NCBI GenBank assembly: GCA_023101885.1 | Contig: JALPQD010000053.1 | Span: 5,024,447-5,088,446 of the forward strand | Length of the DNA: 64,000 nt | Reading direction: 5' to 3' | Origin: Typhlomys cinereus | Taxonomy: Eukaryota > Chordata > Mammalia > Rodentia > Platacanthomyidae | Shown here: one piece after another, positions 12,896 through 25,318 of the stretch | Layout: every line of letters starts with the position of its first letter | Position numbering within the stretch: the stretch's first letter is position 1 | The notes under the pieces: model-generated | Seen by the model: only the letters and a program-made list of their open reading frames with translations | What the model was told of the DNA's origin: nothing | Databases searched by the model: none | Translations under genes and position numbers: made by a program

Positions 12896-15639
12896 CTGAA
12901 GTCTAGACACCTGTAAAAGAATTAGTACAGCAGAAAATGAAGTTGATCCTGAAACTAAGCCTGTCCAGCTCAGGTATACAGCTGTTTGCCAAGGTGCTGA
13001 GGTGGGTTGGCCTGGCCTCAGGAATAGGCCATGTGTGGCATGACCACTGGTACATGGCAGACAGGAAGAAGGGCTGGAGCTCTGCAGGAGGGTGGCTTAG
13101 TGCTATGGTGCCAGTCATGTTGGTCATACCAATTCGACCTGTGACATTGTAATCTACTTGACGGGAGCTACGTATGAAGGTTCCAGACTTGCTTCGGCTT
13201 AAAGCAGAAAAGGATCAAGGAAGTCATGGAGTCATGGATTGGACAGCAGAGAGTTCAGGAAATTCAGGGCTTTAGAGATCATTTAAGTCAATGAAAGGTT
13301 ATTATGATAGGAGTAGCAGGAAAGTAAAAGATGCACAATAGAATTTCAGCATCCACAGGGGACTGATTATAAGAGCCAATGTTGACACTGAAAAACATAG
13401 CTGCTGAAGCTCCTTGGATGACCAGAATTTACATAGGACATGTTCACGAGACTTTGTACCTTGGATAATGAATAATACCCAATACAATGTAAATGCTATC
13501 TGAATAGTAACAATGACATATTGCTCAAGGGAAAATGACAAAGCAAAGTGTCTTTACATGTCCAGGATGTATCCTATTTGCTTTTATTATTTTCGTTCTA
13601 CAGTTGACTGAAGCCAAAGATTTAGATCTGCAGATACAGAGAGGCAACCCTATAGGGAAATAAACCATCAACTTACTCTCAGATAACAGCAGCTTAAGAA
13701 AAGTTACTCCTTCTCAAACCCAGTAAGAGAGAGTACACAAAAAAACCAAAAGCTATGTATTAGAGCTCTTCTGGTTTTTGATTCCCAGATCTTCTGATTT
13801 CCTTTTCCGGGGGAGGAGGCAGCCGGTAACCCCACAGCACTCAGAGCTCTTATCCTCTGTTTTCTTTTGGATATAGGCTAATAAGCCAATGTTTGTTACA
13901 AACTCATTATTAAAAATCGCCAAAGGAACATGTCCCTGCACAGTGAAGTGGTAGGTGACTACCAGCCAAAGGCTGACCTAAAAGCAGGAAACCTGAATTA
14001 ATCCCCAGAGTGATCCAGCATAGCTAGCTGCTCTATATGGAAGGCTAGACTTTTGCATTGTAAACACATGAACGGTAGACTTAAAAAAGTAGTTATTTTC
14101 CTTTATTTAGGACCCAGGACCACAATCAAAGAAAAATTTGTTCTATAGTTGTTTATTCATTTTTAATCTAAATTCATGCTGCTTGTGAGCCAAATGTAAT
14201 GGAATACACACACTACTTACAAAAGCATATTTCAAAGGTGTTGAAAAGCAGGAGAGCCTGTGAAAGATGTGAGTGGGAGAGAAACTGGGGTGGGGGTGGG
14301 GGTTTTGTGGCTAGAAGGGTGCAGGTAAGCAGGAGGAATAACCTCTAATACTGTAAAGTACAGTAGAAAAATTGTGGTTGGCAACAATTAATTGAATGTA
14401 GACATAATTTTGAATGCTTCCAACAAGGAAAGGACATATGTCTGAAGTGATGGACTATGCCCACTACCCAGATCCAATTACTATGCATTGTATGCATTTG
14501 GTGAAATGCCAGACCTCCTTGAAAACATGCATGAGGACTATGTGAAAATTAAAATATGGAAGTACCAAAACTCAAATAAAACAAACAATGTTTAAACAAA
14601 GTATAGGATGAGTCCTCCTTTTGTCTTTTAAAATAATCTATGTATGAATTGAAATATATACCTAGTCAACTATTTCAATATGTTAAATTAGAACTCTAAA
14701 GAATAAGTAATTGACTTTAAAAAGTACGTATTCCAAGCAAGGAATGTGTCCATCAGAACATTTATGCTACAGAAAAAAAAGAAAATATATTGTAAAACTT
14801 ACACTGTAAAAATCTTTTTTTTTTCCTGAGAAAAAGAAAAGCCAAGGTGATACAAAGTACAGCACTGCAGTGAAGGCTCGTGTTGTTTGTTTGTTTGCTG
14901 TGCCAGGGAAGAAGCCGGCAAGCAAAGTGTTCTAATGCTGAGTTATAGCCAGCTTCTGAAGGCTGGGATTAAAGAAGTATTGTTTTTTGCCCTTAATGAG
15001 GAGGTATGCTACATGTCTACAATGGCAAAGCACTATGCTAGACGTGAGAGCGGGTTTTAAGGATTACTAACAAGGCTGCCAGATTTTGTGCTGATACCTA
15101 ACAGGGAAAGCAAAGAGCTCTGAAATTATCCAGAACACTGAAGTGGACTGCTGATGTTGAGACTCGAGGAGAGAGGGCAGCAGCACCCAGAACCAGGTAC
15201 CAGACCGGATTGGGGTAGGCAGGAGTTATGGACATCATCAGAGGGACACAGTGCAGGCGAGAGCTTGCATCTTTGCCTGCGTGTGCACAGCAGAGAGAAA
15301 ACCGCCACCTCAGACACGCTGTTGCCATTTTTTTGCCTTGTTTTTATAAAACGGAAGTATGCTCCAAAGTAATAAATGAGACAATTTTTACTTGTTACAG
15401 TGAAAGTCATAAAAACAGATTCGCGTCAGTTCCTCTGTGGCAGCACCAAGAAAGAAAGAGGATATATGAAAATAATGAAGCCGAAGACTTTCAACGGATC
15501 ACAGCAAAGCCCATGAAGACACTGGGCAGAACTGGCTTTTCTTATTGAAGCAACTGTATCATTGAGCATTGTGCTATGTCTCCCTACGCTGGCAGTGTTC
15601 AAAAGCCAAAAATGTCCCAAACAATAATTCTCACTAACA
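12896..15639. other. Intronic sequence without recognised features
   Basis: Mixed composition. 14400-14860 is AT-rich, and a TTTG run sits near 14885. The overlapping small open frames around 15.1-15.5 kb on both strands are not convincing. Confidence 0.5.
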
Positions 15640-15892
15640 TATTCATTCTCCATTTGTGTGTGTGCATGTGGGTTTACATGTGGGTGAATGTTCATGTGTG
15701 TGGGCGTATGTACAAAAGGTAGTATACATGTCTGTGAAGGCCTCTTCTTCGCTTTGTTCTCGGGATTCCTAGGCTTTACCTTCCAGGGTCTGGATTCCAG
15801 GCCACTGCGGTATCTTCCTGGTTTTTACATGGAATCTAGAGACACAAACTCTGGTCCTTTTGCTTGTGAAACCCTGAGTCATCTCTCTAGTC
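15640..15892 (-). repeat. Older B2/DIP-type SINE copy
   Basis: The minus-strand head GACTAGAGAGATGACTCAGG and the body 'tccaggccactg...cctggaagg' are diverged from the young copies. The plus end has a GT-rich tail (TGTGTGTGTGCATG). A young copy of the same family was inserted at its head end. Confidence 0.7.
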
Positions 15893-15907
15893 CTTATTCT
15901 TCTTTTA

Positions 15908-15958
15908 TTTTTATTTTACTTATTTATTCAATTGTGCATGTGTGGCGCGCGCGTGTGT

Positions 15959-16005
<47 letters not shown>

Positions 16006-16212
16006 ACCACGGGCGAATTCAGGAACCATCATGGACGCCTCCACCTCCTCCTTGTTTACTCTGCCCCGGGATTCACAGGTTCTGCCCTACCAGGACCAGA
16101 AACGCAGGCCACCTGGTTTCCGCCCGGGGTCTATACATGGGGTCTAGGATCCGAACTCAGGACCTTCTGCCTGCAAGGCAGACGCTTAACCCCTGAGCCA
16201 CTTCTCCAGCCC
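15908..16212 (-). mobile_element. Young B2-headed SINE (DIP-like), copy C, with 16-bp target duplication
   Basis: The minus-strand head is GGGGCTGGAGAAGTGGCTCA and the tail is (GT)21 on plus at 15961-16002. A perfect 16-bp duplication CCTTATTCTTCTTTTA flanks it (15892-15907 and 16213-16228). Its body shares with copy B a 10-bp segment (CTTGTTTACT region) absent from copies A and D. Confidence 0.9.
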
Positions 16213-16228
16213 CCTTATTCTTCTTTTA

Positions 16229-16405
16229 AAAATGTTTATTATTGTGTGTGTACATTTGTCACACTATGCATATAGAGATCAGAAGACACATTTGTGAAGT
16301 TAGTTCACTCTATTCATCTTTATTTGGGTTCCAGATATTAAATTGAGTTATCAATCTTGAGTGGCAAGTGTTTTTATCCACTGAGACATTTCACCGATCT
16401 ATTCA
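16229..16405 (-). repeat. RSINE1/B4-like SINE
   Basis: On plus, GTGTGTGTACATTTG, then 'agagatcagaagacac', then 'ttgggttccagatattaaa' and 'ccactgagacatttcaccg', the reverse complement of a degenerate tRNA-like head. Confidence 0.6.
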
Positions 16406-16483
16406 TTCTTTTTTAAAAACTATTAATTCTATGTAATTTTCTATAAATGAACAGAGGTGAAAGGCTCTATTTATAGCTGCTCT

Positions 16484-16870
16484 CACAATCTTCTTGGTCA
16501 ACTTGACACTTGGCCTCCAGATACACTTATGAGGATCTATTTCGTTAAAGCAGGCCTCTGGAAAACCTATAAATTATCTTAATTGCATAAATGCTGTGGG
16601 ATGGGCCAGTCAGTAGTGGGAGGGACCACTCCCTGACCAGGTGGACATAGATGGAGGGACAGTAGGATTTGGCAAGCTGCCGTACACTGGTTCTTGTCCT
16701 GTGCCTTGTTGTTGTGGATATGGTCCCTCCAGTTGCCTTGACTCTTGTTAGTAACTCTCTTTCCGCAACAGACCACAGCTGGGAATTGTGAACATGAGCA
16801 AATCCCACTCATTCCCCTATACTGTTTGTCAAGTATTATTAACAGCAACAAAGTTATGAGGCTAAGATAC
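16484..16870 (+). repeat. MaLR-like solo LTR (cluster copy 1)
   Basis: It starts TTCTTGGTCAACTTGACAC, passes 'aaagcaggcctctggaaaacct', 'gggatgggccagtcagtagtggg', and ends CAGCAACAAAGTTATGAGGC. The order of blocks matches the neighbouring copies at 17.7 and 21.7 kb. Confidence 0.65.
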
Positions 16871-17672
16871 CCTGTTAAGCAATTCAGATTTATGCTAGAA
16901 ATTTATGTCACAGGGATCATGAATTATCACTAATGTGGTCACATTTGAAACAGGTTTGTGTGTATTTTCCTTATGTCACAATAGTGCTGATTGTAATTTG
17001 TTACTTATTAATACGAGATGAAAGAAAGAACTGAAGAAGTTGCTTTACAAAGCTTGAATTCCTGGACTCTCTGAGATGCAAGTTTCAACCACACTCCCAA
17101 GTACATTAACCTCAATTTCCATGTGCTTGGTTGGCCCCACTCTGAAAGTACAAGGTACAGTCAGGTCAGCAAGAATAAAGAGATAAGCTGTCTAGAAAAT
17201 ACAAAGGCCGTGGTGTCTAGAAAGCACATGGCAACTGGAAACAACTCTGTGAACAGTGGGTAATTTTAGTAGTGTGCATGTAGTGTGTGACTTTCTCTTT
17301 ATACCCTGGCTGGAGCTTCATAGGTATGATCCAAAGAAATAACAGTTTTCATAAGCCATGCTAATTGACAGAAGACAAGACTAATTGGTGCTGGAAAGCC
17401 CCCAGACCTTGACATTAGGAATCGGTAGGCCAGTTATGTCCTAAGACAGTCAGTGAGATGGTCTTTCTTGGTGAAAACCTAGGTCTGTCACCTGGTGGCC
17501 GGAGGGCCCAGGACAAACATGGCTCCGGAGCCTGTCTTCATCTCCTGAGGTTGCAACAGGAGGTTGTACATGAGCAGGAGTGAGGACAGGCCTGGGGCCT
17601 CCTTGCACATGGATGATAGGGTAACATTGATAGTAATGCTGTTCTGTGTCCCCTGTGGGTATCTTGCAGGTC
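16871..17672. other. Intronic spacer in the LTR cluster
   Basis: Nothing recognised. The open frame at 17488-17721 (-) runs into the next LTR and is not a gene. Confidence 0.45.
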
Positions 17673-18112
17673 TGTTATGGTTGATCCTTATGTCAATTAG
17701 TTTCAACTGTGAACTTGACACTTGGGAGGTGAGCTTCTGGGCACATCTATGAGGAACTGTTTAGTGAAGGCAGGCCTCTGAGAACGTCTGCAGGAGGCTG
17801 TCATAACTGCATGGTTGATGTGGAAGTCCCAGTCCACAGTAGGTGGGGCCATTTCCTGGGCAGGTCATTTAGATGGAGAGAGCTGGGACTTAGCACATTT
17901 ATATGCTAAGCATATTTTCTCTTCAGACTAGCAAACTACTAGCAGCACTGCTCCTTGCTCCTTTGCTCTTACTGTGCTGTGGTCACTTCCCTGGTGTTTG
18001 TTCATGTAACACTCCTGACATGATACCTGAAATGGCAAGCCAATGAAATCCTCTTGTTCCTCCAAATTGTTGGGCTCGTATATTTATTACAGCAATCAAG
18101 TTACAAAAGTAA
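17673..18112 (+). repeat. MaLR-like solo LTR (cluster copy 2)
   Basis: It starts TGTTATGGTTGATCC, has 'gtgaacttgacacttggg' and 'gaaggcaggcctctgag', 'aggtggggccatttcctggg', then CCTGACATGATACCTGAAAT and 'gcaagccaatgaaatcc', and ends near 'caagttacaaaagtaa'. About 440 bp, nearly complete. Confidence 0.7.
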
Positions 18113-18814
18113 GAGATTTACTAAAGTATATGCAGAGGTGTCTGAAATTCAGAGGGCTTTTCCCTGAGCCTGTCAATGTACTTCTCTGCAGAGTGGAATC
18201 CTAATCAAAGAAGGCTTTGCTCTGTGTTGTCAGATAGACTACTCTCACCAAAGCCTGCAGAGGGGAACCTGAGTTCCTCCTACTAGTCAGGGGCCCATCC
18301 TGCAGCCCGATGTGCATCCTTGAGTGCAAGGGAGGTTGATCTGGAGGCATGTGCGCACGCAGTGCCTAGAGAGGCACAGCAGCTCGTGCACTGGTGGGTT
18401 GCAGGCGTTGTTGATACAGTCACTGCGGTGGCCAGCACATTGAAGTGTCCATTTGTTTTCTCATCCTAACATTTCATGGGGTAACTCCTGTTTTCCTGGC
18501 CTTGGTAGAGCTGGAGGGAACTAAAGGACACAAAGGTAGGTATTTAAGCCTCGAAGGAAGCCATGTGCCTGGCAGGGGTCTGCAGAGCTTGGTGAGACCA
18601 GGCTCCCTGTCACCTCGGAGGCACCTTGCCTAACACTGCTTTCCTCTTGGATAATTCAAGACTTGACACGCTTCTCCCACTCACCAAGCCACAAGACGGG
18701 GCATCACAGTGCCACTGCTGAGAGTCATCAGAATGCCCACATCGAAACAAAGCACAACATAGCTATATTGAAAGGTTTTAATATTTCTGTAAAGGAGGAA
18801 GTAAGAAAAAGATG
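18113..18814. other. Intronic spacer in the LTR cluster
   Basis: No recognised feature. Confidence 0.45.
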
Positions 18815-19172
18815 TGTGATGGTGAACATCGACTGTCAACTGGGCAGGCTCTAGAGTCAGCTAAGAGACAGCCTCTGGGTATGGCAGGGAGGAATATGCA
18901 GATTAGTTTTCAATGAACTGATCTACCCTCTATAAGTGGCACCATTCCACGGGCGGCATCCTGTGCTGAATAAAAAAGGAGAAAATGGGCTGAGCGGAAC
19001 ATTCATCCTTCTCTGCTTCCTAACTCAGACGAAATGTGGCCAGACACCCCAAGTTCCAGGCACAAGATTACTCACCATGACACATGCTGCACCTCTGCAC
19101 TATGAGCCAAAATAAACTCTCCCTTCTTTAAGTTGCCTTTGGGTGAAATCAACAAGGAAAGTAACGAATGCA
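18815..19172 (+). repeat. MaLR-like solo LTR (cluster copy 3)
   Basis: It starts TGTGATGGTGAACATCGACTG, passes 'ggctctagagtcagctaagag' and 'ctataagtggcaccattcc', then GAGCCAAAATAAACTCTCCC (polyadenylation signal AATAAA), and ends GGAAAGTAACGAATGCA. Confidence 0.7.
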
Positions 19173-19429
19173 GGATCCTGTTTATAGACATTCTATTGAA
19201 GGCAAGGCATGTGAGCACTGTTTAAGCTTGTGTGTCCTAAAGCGATAGTGAACTCTGACAGGCCGATGAGAGGGCAGTGGGTCCAGCGGCTGTTGACAGA
19301 AAGCACTTGCATCTCACAGAGCCAGATGCACGTGTGAGCCACCAAACCAGGAGGGTTCAGGGTCAGACACATCTGTACTTTGCCTAGTCTCTGCCGCCTA
19401 CACCTGACAAACTAGAAAGCAGCATTGGT
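19173..19429. other. Intronic spacer in the LTR cluster
   Basis: No recognised feature. Confidence 0.4.
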
Positions 19430-19605
19430 CCTTGTCATTTGCTCTTTCTTGCTGGGGACAGGGAGTGACCAGTTCCCTTGGTTCCTGCTGAACTGATATT
19501 CCTGACCTGATACCTGGAATTGCAAGCCAATGAAATCTCTTCATTCCCCTAAATTGTTGGGATCAATTACAACAGCAAGTACAAAACTAACTACACCTGT
19601 GTTGC
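19430..19605 (+). repeat. MaLR-like LTR 3' fragment (cluster copy 4)
   Basis: The block CCTGACCTGATACCTGGAAT then 'gcaagccaatgaaatctc' then 'cctaaattgttgggatc' repeats the 3' third of the copy at 17673-18112 with modest divergence. Confidence 0.65.
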
Positions 19606-19949
19606 GTGAGCCCAGATCCTGGGCTTATGGAACCTTCAGGTGTTATTCATCAAGCACAGATTATATACCTGCATCATTCATTCCCTTTAATCTTCACTCC
19701 TTGGAATATAATACATCATCATCATTGCCATCACATTTCACGTATGCGAAGAAGGAGATCAAGTGAAGTATGTACTGCTTCTTCTTAAAAAGGGAGCTGG
19801 GAATGAACCCAGTTTGCAAAACTAACAGCCACGCACCACAAGAGTCTCAGGTAACTTCCCCTTACGAGATGGAAGACTGGTACCAGTACTTCCCAACCAC
19901 CTTCTGAAACAAGCTCATTTTTATAAAGAGCTGCACAAAGCACAGGGTA

Positions 19950-20060
19950 GAGGTGCCCAAAGGCATTCCCAGCACTTAGGAAGAGGGGACGGCAGCAGGT
20001 GGATAGTGAGTCTGAAGGGATACACAGTAAGATACTGTCTTGGTAGACTTCCCTGAGAAC
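19950..20060 (+). repeat. B1-like SINE fragment
   Basis: 'aggtgcccaaaggcattcccagcacttaggaag' followed by a GCAGCAGGTGGATAGTGAG block and 'agatactgtcttgg' follows the B1 order but is diverged and 5' truncated. Confidence 0.55.
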
Positions 20061-21335
20061 CCAACAGAAAAAAGATCAGCGAAATAAGTCATTAGACTGA
20101 GGGCGGAAGTGGAGCTGAATATAAACACTAGAGTAATCATATATAATCCAAGTTACGAGAACCTTTACAGAGGACTGATTTCTTCAGTTCACCCTCTCGC
20201 ACCAGCTGTTTTGGTGTCATCCAGAAGCTGGAAGGACAGGTGATCATCAACAGTCATGATCATGCACATCCATGTGCTCAGGTGTCTTGCCAGCCACAAG
20301 CACATGGAGGCATATGTGGGGTAGGAAAGTCTCTATGTTTGGCTCTTATTCATAAGACAGCATGCTAAGTGCATGTGCCTTACATAATGTTAGGCAAGAA
20401 GAATCTACACGGGACCTTCTCTGTGGAGTTTTAGAAGGTCGGATTGTAGAAGTAAGAACTGAACACTCGAGATATTTCCCACATACTAGTCACATTTGGC
20501 TAACAGGGTGGAAAATTCTATCTCCCATGTACCCAGAAAGAGCAAGGGAAGCAGCAGTGACGTCATCTTGCCTCAAGCCACACACCTCAGACACCTTTGA
20601 AAACAGGGCTTTCATCAAATTTTCTCTCTTATCTTTTTTGTTTCATGATGTCTTCAGAAAGGTTTCCCATTTTTATTGAAAATTTCTTCTTGATAATACT
20701 ACTATTGTTCAATGGAATGGGCACCAAATGATTCACTTATAAAATGTACATTTTTTAAATGTAGTTTATAAAGCTGAGAGTGATATACAGTATTTCAAGA
20801 TTAAAATAGCTACGTTTACTACTGAGAGGTATTAATAGACCATCAATAGATGTTTTATGTAGTAATTTATATATCTTATTATGTTCCAGTAGTCACAACT
20901 TGTGAGATTTCTATGTACCACTATGCCTTAAACACCATTATTGTAATTAATACAAATGTTCTCAAACTTATGAAAGATTTACACTAACTTCAGAAACAAT
21001 AGTAACTATAATTAATCATGGTAAAATTGATTGGGGATATATGCTAAATTCTGTCAAATGTGTTATTGAGATAAATTATTCCTTATGAAAAATGTTGAAA
21101 ATGCAAGTATTCTCATTTATAAAAATATACTTAATTATACCTGAATGAAATATGCTAAAAATCTCATATTTGAACTATTACATATTAATTGTGAGAATAC
21201 ATTGCCATGTGGCTCTGGAGGCCTGAAGCTTTCGTTTTCTAATTTCTACCTCACATTCTTCTTCAATGTTTGCTGCATCAAAATGTCTCTCCCTTAAAAG
21301 AAACATGCCAAGTTTTTTTTTTGGAAAAAAAGAAG
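20061..21335. other. AT-rich intronic sequence
   Basis: 20690-21190 is notably AT-rich, with many TATAAA/AATTAT words and no recognisable repeat. The open frame at 20362-20679 (+) has no known domain. Confidence 0.5.
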
Positions 21336-21640
21336 AGGGGGGTTGGAGAGGTAGGTCAAAGGTTAAGCCTCTGCCTCAAAAGCAGAAGGATTTGAGTTCC
21401 AGTCACGAATCCCAGGTAAAAATGCCAAGTAGAAGTGGAGGCAGCCTGCTTTTCTGGCCCTGGAAAGAGGAGCCCGGGAAGCCCTCAAGCAAAGCAATAA
21501 TAAGAAGGTAGAAGCAATTTGGGATGCTTTTCACTCTTCGACCTTCAGAGGCACACACAATGCCCACTGGCACGCGCACATGCCCCCCTCCCCACGCACA
21601 CACACGCACGCGCACACATGCGCACACACAGAGAAAAAAA
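21336..21640 (+). repeat. B2/DIP-type SINE with CA/CG-rich tail
   Basis: The head GGGGTTGGAGAGGTAGGTCA, 'taagcctctgcctcaaaagcag', the body 'ggcctgcttttctggccctgg', and the tail 'cacgcacacacacgcacgcg' in plus orientation. Older than the GAATTC-bearing copies. Confidence 0.75.
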
Positions 21641-21724
21641 AAGCATTATAAAATGAACATGTCACTCAGCCTGAAAAAGAAGAAATTACCATGACTACGA
21701 ATAAATGTCTGCGTACAGTAGCTA

Positions 21725-22116
21725 GTTTTAGGCGGCAATTTGCCAATTGAGAACTGTGACTTCGGGCAAACCTATGAATAATTTTACTTATGGCAGGCTC
21801 TGAGCAATCCTGTAGCACGTTATTTAATAGGGAAAGACCTAGATAGGTGGGGACCATTCTCTGGGACAGTGAATCGATAAGATGGAGAAAGAATAGTTGG
21901 CCACGGCAGCCTGGACAGCCAGAAGGCTCGCTTGGGTTGGTGGTTCTGTCTCAGGTCTCCTGTGGAAAGGGCGTGGCCAGTTTCCTCAGCTTCTGACATT
22001 TGTATTCTTCTCCACTGCAATCTGGAATCATGAGCCTGGCTAATAGTCCTTGGCTCCTCTACACTGATTGGGATGATGTGTTTATTATAACAATGGGACA
22101 TAAACCTAAGACAACA
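21725..22116 (+). repeat. MaLR-like solo LTR (cluster copy 5)
   Basis: 'ttgagaactgtgacttcggg', 'tatggcaggctctgagcaatc', 'gggaccattctctgggacag' and the terminal AAACCTAAGACAACA parallel the copy at 17673-18112. Confidence 0.65.
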
Positions 22117-23845
22117 GGTCTTACTCCATTTCTTTTAAAACAAGACAGTTTTCATTTTACTATTTCAGGCAAAAGTCAGATGAAAATTGTAGCCAAACTC
22201 TTCAAAGGCCATATCTGCTTTCAGTCTACACATTAGTATGAAAGGAAGTATTTTACAATTTTTGTCGTTGTTCTTCCTTTAGAAAATACTTTTTGTAATA
22301 GTACATTGTGTAATAGTATACAGCAGTCCCTTCAGAAGGCAAAGCGATGCTGGCCAAGTCAACAATGCCTCCCAATAAGAGACAAGCCACCCTCCAGTGC
22401 TGGAATCTGCCATCTCCTGCCAAGCTCCCAACCAAAGGGCTTGGCAAGTTGACCAACTCAGACACCAACAGCTACTCATCCTTAGTGGGCCACGTTTCCT
22501 GTAGCATTCAGAAGGATCTTTGCATTTGTTGCACACACACACCCCCACTCTGTCTTCTGGGCTCGGCCTGTCCTCACGACCCACGGCATCTGTTTGAGTT
22601 GGCCAACTCAGAAGACCAGGCTACCCAACCCATACAGAGTGCTCTAAACTCACTAGTACTATTTCGAACCCAATATTTTTTAAAAAAACTAATTGTGTGT
22701 AGAAGCATACTCCTCAGACAGTTCTTTTCCTTCACCTCTCTCATTCCTTTTCCTCATTTTTCCTGGCTTCTCCTTTTAAACTGAAGGTCTCATGGGGGAC
22801 AGTGGGAAATGTGGCAGAAAGATCAAGTGCTTACCAACCAGCATGTCTGGCCTTGTAGCGGTTGAACAAAGAGGGCATTTCGAAGACCTACTGGGTAGCT
22901 TAAATAATGAAACATGCTTGCTATACGTCAATAACACCCCAGTGATTTATGTATGATTCATGTGCTGTTTTAACTATTCTGTCTAAAAACACTACCTATA
23001 AAATCTAGACTTGAATTTTTGTGAAGCTCTATGAACAATTCTATGTTTCAAAAATTAGTATTACATGTGCAGTGTACCCAGGTTCAAATTTTACAAGCGT
23101 TGTATTTATTTAGGTGCTGCACCCTGGTTAATTTTTCTTTTGAAGAACGTATTCTACACTTCAGAAAAAGCGCACACAGAAGCAATGCATGCTGTGAAGA
23201 CAGCCCTTTTAGGATTATTGTGTAGTAAATAATCATGTAAAATCTGACATGACTTATGGGTTTTTAGTCTGAAGTTGTATCAAGGCCATATGTTACCGCA
23301 GGCAATCTCCTGAAATGCATAATTTATAACATCACCTCAGTGACCTACCTGAGAGACCTAGATAGAAAAATGAATTAATCTAGCAGAAAAAGACCCTTGG
23401 AGGATTAGTTCACATTTAGCTAAGGTCATGGGGGCAACTGGATTACTACTTTCAAGCTATTTCTCACAAAGAGCTTGCTAGATGACACAAAGATCCAATA
23501 TAGTTCCGGAATTTAAAATAAATCCCCATGCTCCTCATTCTGAATATCCAGGCATGGAGACCCTATTGCTGTCTAGCCTTTTATTGGTCTATAGTAAAAA
23601 TTATAATAAAACATACCACTGATGATCCCTGTCAGTTGTCTACAGAAACACTGAGGTAGGGAACAGAAAAAAAAGACAATCCATGAATAAAAACGGGGGG
23701 TGGGGGGATGAAAGACAAAAGAGGAAAGAGAAAAAAAGTGAAATTCGAAACACCAGGAGATGCAGAAAAAAAAAAATAAAGACACAAAGACAAAGAAGGG
23801 GAAAAAAAGAGAGAAATAAAGACATTAAGATAAAGGAGAGAAGCA
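22117..23845. other. Intronic sequence without recognised features
   Basis: No supported gene. A 145-codon open frame at 22347-22784 (+) lacks any recognisable domain. 23650-23840 is strongly purine-rich on plus, which makes opposing low-complexity open frames. Confidence 0.5.
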
Positions 23846-23950
23846 TGGTCGCTCTTGAATCCCAGTGCTCGGAAGACTGACGCAGGGTCTTGGGTTTAAG
23901 GCCAGTCGGGATGACGGTGAGACCCTGCTTCAAACAGCAGAAAAGTCGAA
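23846..23950 (+). repeat. B1-like SINE fragment
   Basis: GCATGGTCGCTCTTGAATCC, 'cagtgctcggaagactgacgc', 'taaggccagtcgggatgacgg' and 'gagaccctgcttcaaa' follow the B1 order, lacking the first bases. Confidence 0.65.
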
Positions 23951-25318
23951 AGCAAAGAGAGCAACTGGTAGAAAAAAAAAAAAAAACGACAAAGCATACA
24001 GGACAATGGGGTGAAGTAAGGCAACCAGGTAAGTATGTACATTTGAACGGGAACTCAAGCACTGCTTAAGGATTTCTCTCTCTTCTTAACATTCCTCTCA
24101 TTCTACAAAGACTTTGAGTGGGCTCACCCAAGCCCGTACTGAAGCCCTTCACACAATACAAATATTATTCCAAGTCCAAGCAGCACAACACTGGCCCGTG
24201 AATATACCCACTTTGATGCAATCCTGAACTCAAGTGTGCAGAGTTGAGCTCTCCAAGTGCCTTCTAGTTGTTTCTCTACTCCTCCTTTTGGTGAATGTTT
24301 TATCATCACTTACCGATCACAACCAGAAACCAACTTCCTTCTAGACATTTCCTTCTCCCTTCAAATGGCTATTGAAATTGACCTGCTAGCTGTGCCTCTT
24401 GATTCAACTGCTCTTCTTCCTAGATTTCTCCCTCCTCACTGCACTCAACATCCTGAGATAAAAATCAGCTGATGTCACTCCCTGCTTAAAGGAAGTCAGC
24501 AGCTTCAGGACCCAGTCTAGCCTCATGCTGTGGCCAGTGCCAACTTCAGGACTTGCTCACCCAAGCTTTCTCCATGATGTTATCCCCCTCCATGACCATA
24601 GTTGTTTCTAAACAACAGAGAAAAGCAGTAAGATCAACGTATTTTCTGTTTGGGAATAATTTTTGTCATTTTCCACAAATGGAAGACTTTATTATTAAAT
24701 CTGTGTTTTCCATGTTTCCACAAAAGCCAGACTGCACATCTTCTGGCTGAAGAAGGTCAGAGCTGCTTAGAATGTAGTCGGATCTATTTATCTCTTCTGC
24801 CAACGAAGCCACAACTACACAGGGTGAGAGTCTAGCACTGAACTTGTTCCAACAACCTGTTCTCTACAGGTGAATACCCTGTCATTTTCTTTTGGGTTGA
24901 TCTTTGAGATTGCTTTCTCCTGGGGCTGCTGTATTGATTAACTGTCCTAGCACTGTGCCAGCATATCACATGAGTTCGATAAACTTTGTCAGCATCATCA
25001 TCTTCATTACAAGAGAAAATCTTCTTTCTCACATCCTTGAGCATACCAAGCACAAGGCAAGCACTAAACACTCACTGGTGAATAACTGGTTGTTAGAATT
25101 TTGCAGAGTTTTTTCCCATCCTGTGGATTACATGGCTATTTTTATATTTGTTTTGCTGCGAAGCCCAAAGGCTACATGATGAAAAATGTCCACAATCACC
25201 GAGTCACAGATGTGTCGTGACCACCAGTGCCAACCCAGTAACTAGATATTTTTGTACACACAAGTGACTGAGAAATCACAGATACAGCTCCATTTGGGGC
25301 AAGTGGTTGGAAGCTCAC
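23951..25318. other. Intronic sequence before the transmembrane exon donor
   Basis: No recognised repeat or gene. Small open frames at 24124-24309 and 24832-25071 are taken as chance. Confidence 0.5.

Larger units (their letters stand above)
1..25318 (-). other. PTPRM: PTPRM intron downstream of the transmembrane exon (partial)
   Basis: This begins with the donor GTGAGC at 25318 and runs off the window. The exon for the cytoplasmic juxtamembrane segment that should come next was searched for by eye and not found, so this intron exceeds 25.3 kb. Confidence 0.8.

Noticed and set aside
15688..16275. A 195-codon plus-strand open frame
   Set aside because: It runs through two SINE copies and a (GT)21 array; the Cys/Val run is translated microsatellite. 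Not a gene.
22347..22784. A 145-codon plus-strand frame
   Set aside because: No domain or codon pattern recognised. Treated as chance.
23640..24062. A 140-codon Phe/Leu-rich minus-strand frame resembling membrane segments
   Set aside because: It is the complement of a purine-rich low-complexity tract plus a B1 fragment.
1..25318. The next PTPRM exon (cytoplasmic juxtamembrane segment)
   Set aside because: Looked for on the minus strand by its expected peptide and flanking splice sites; nothing convincing was seen.
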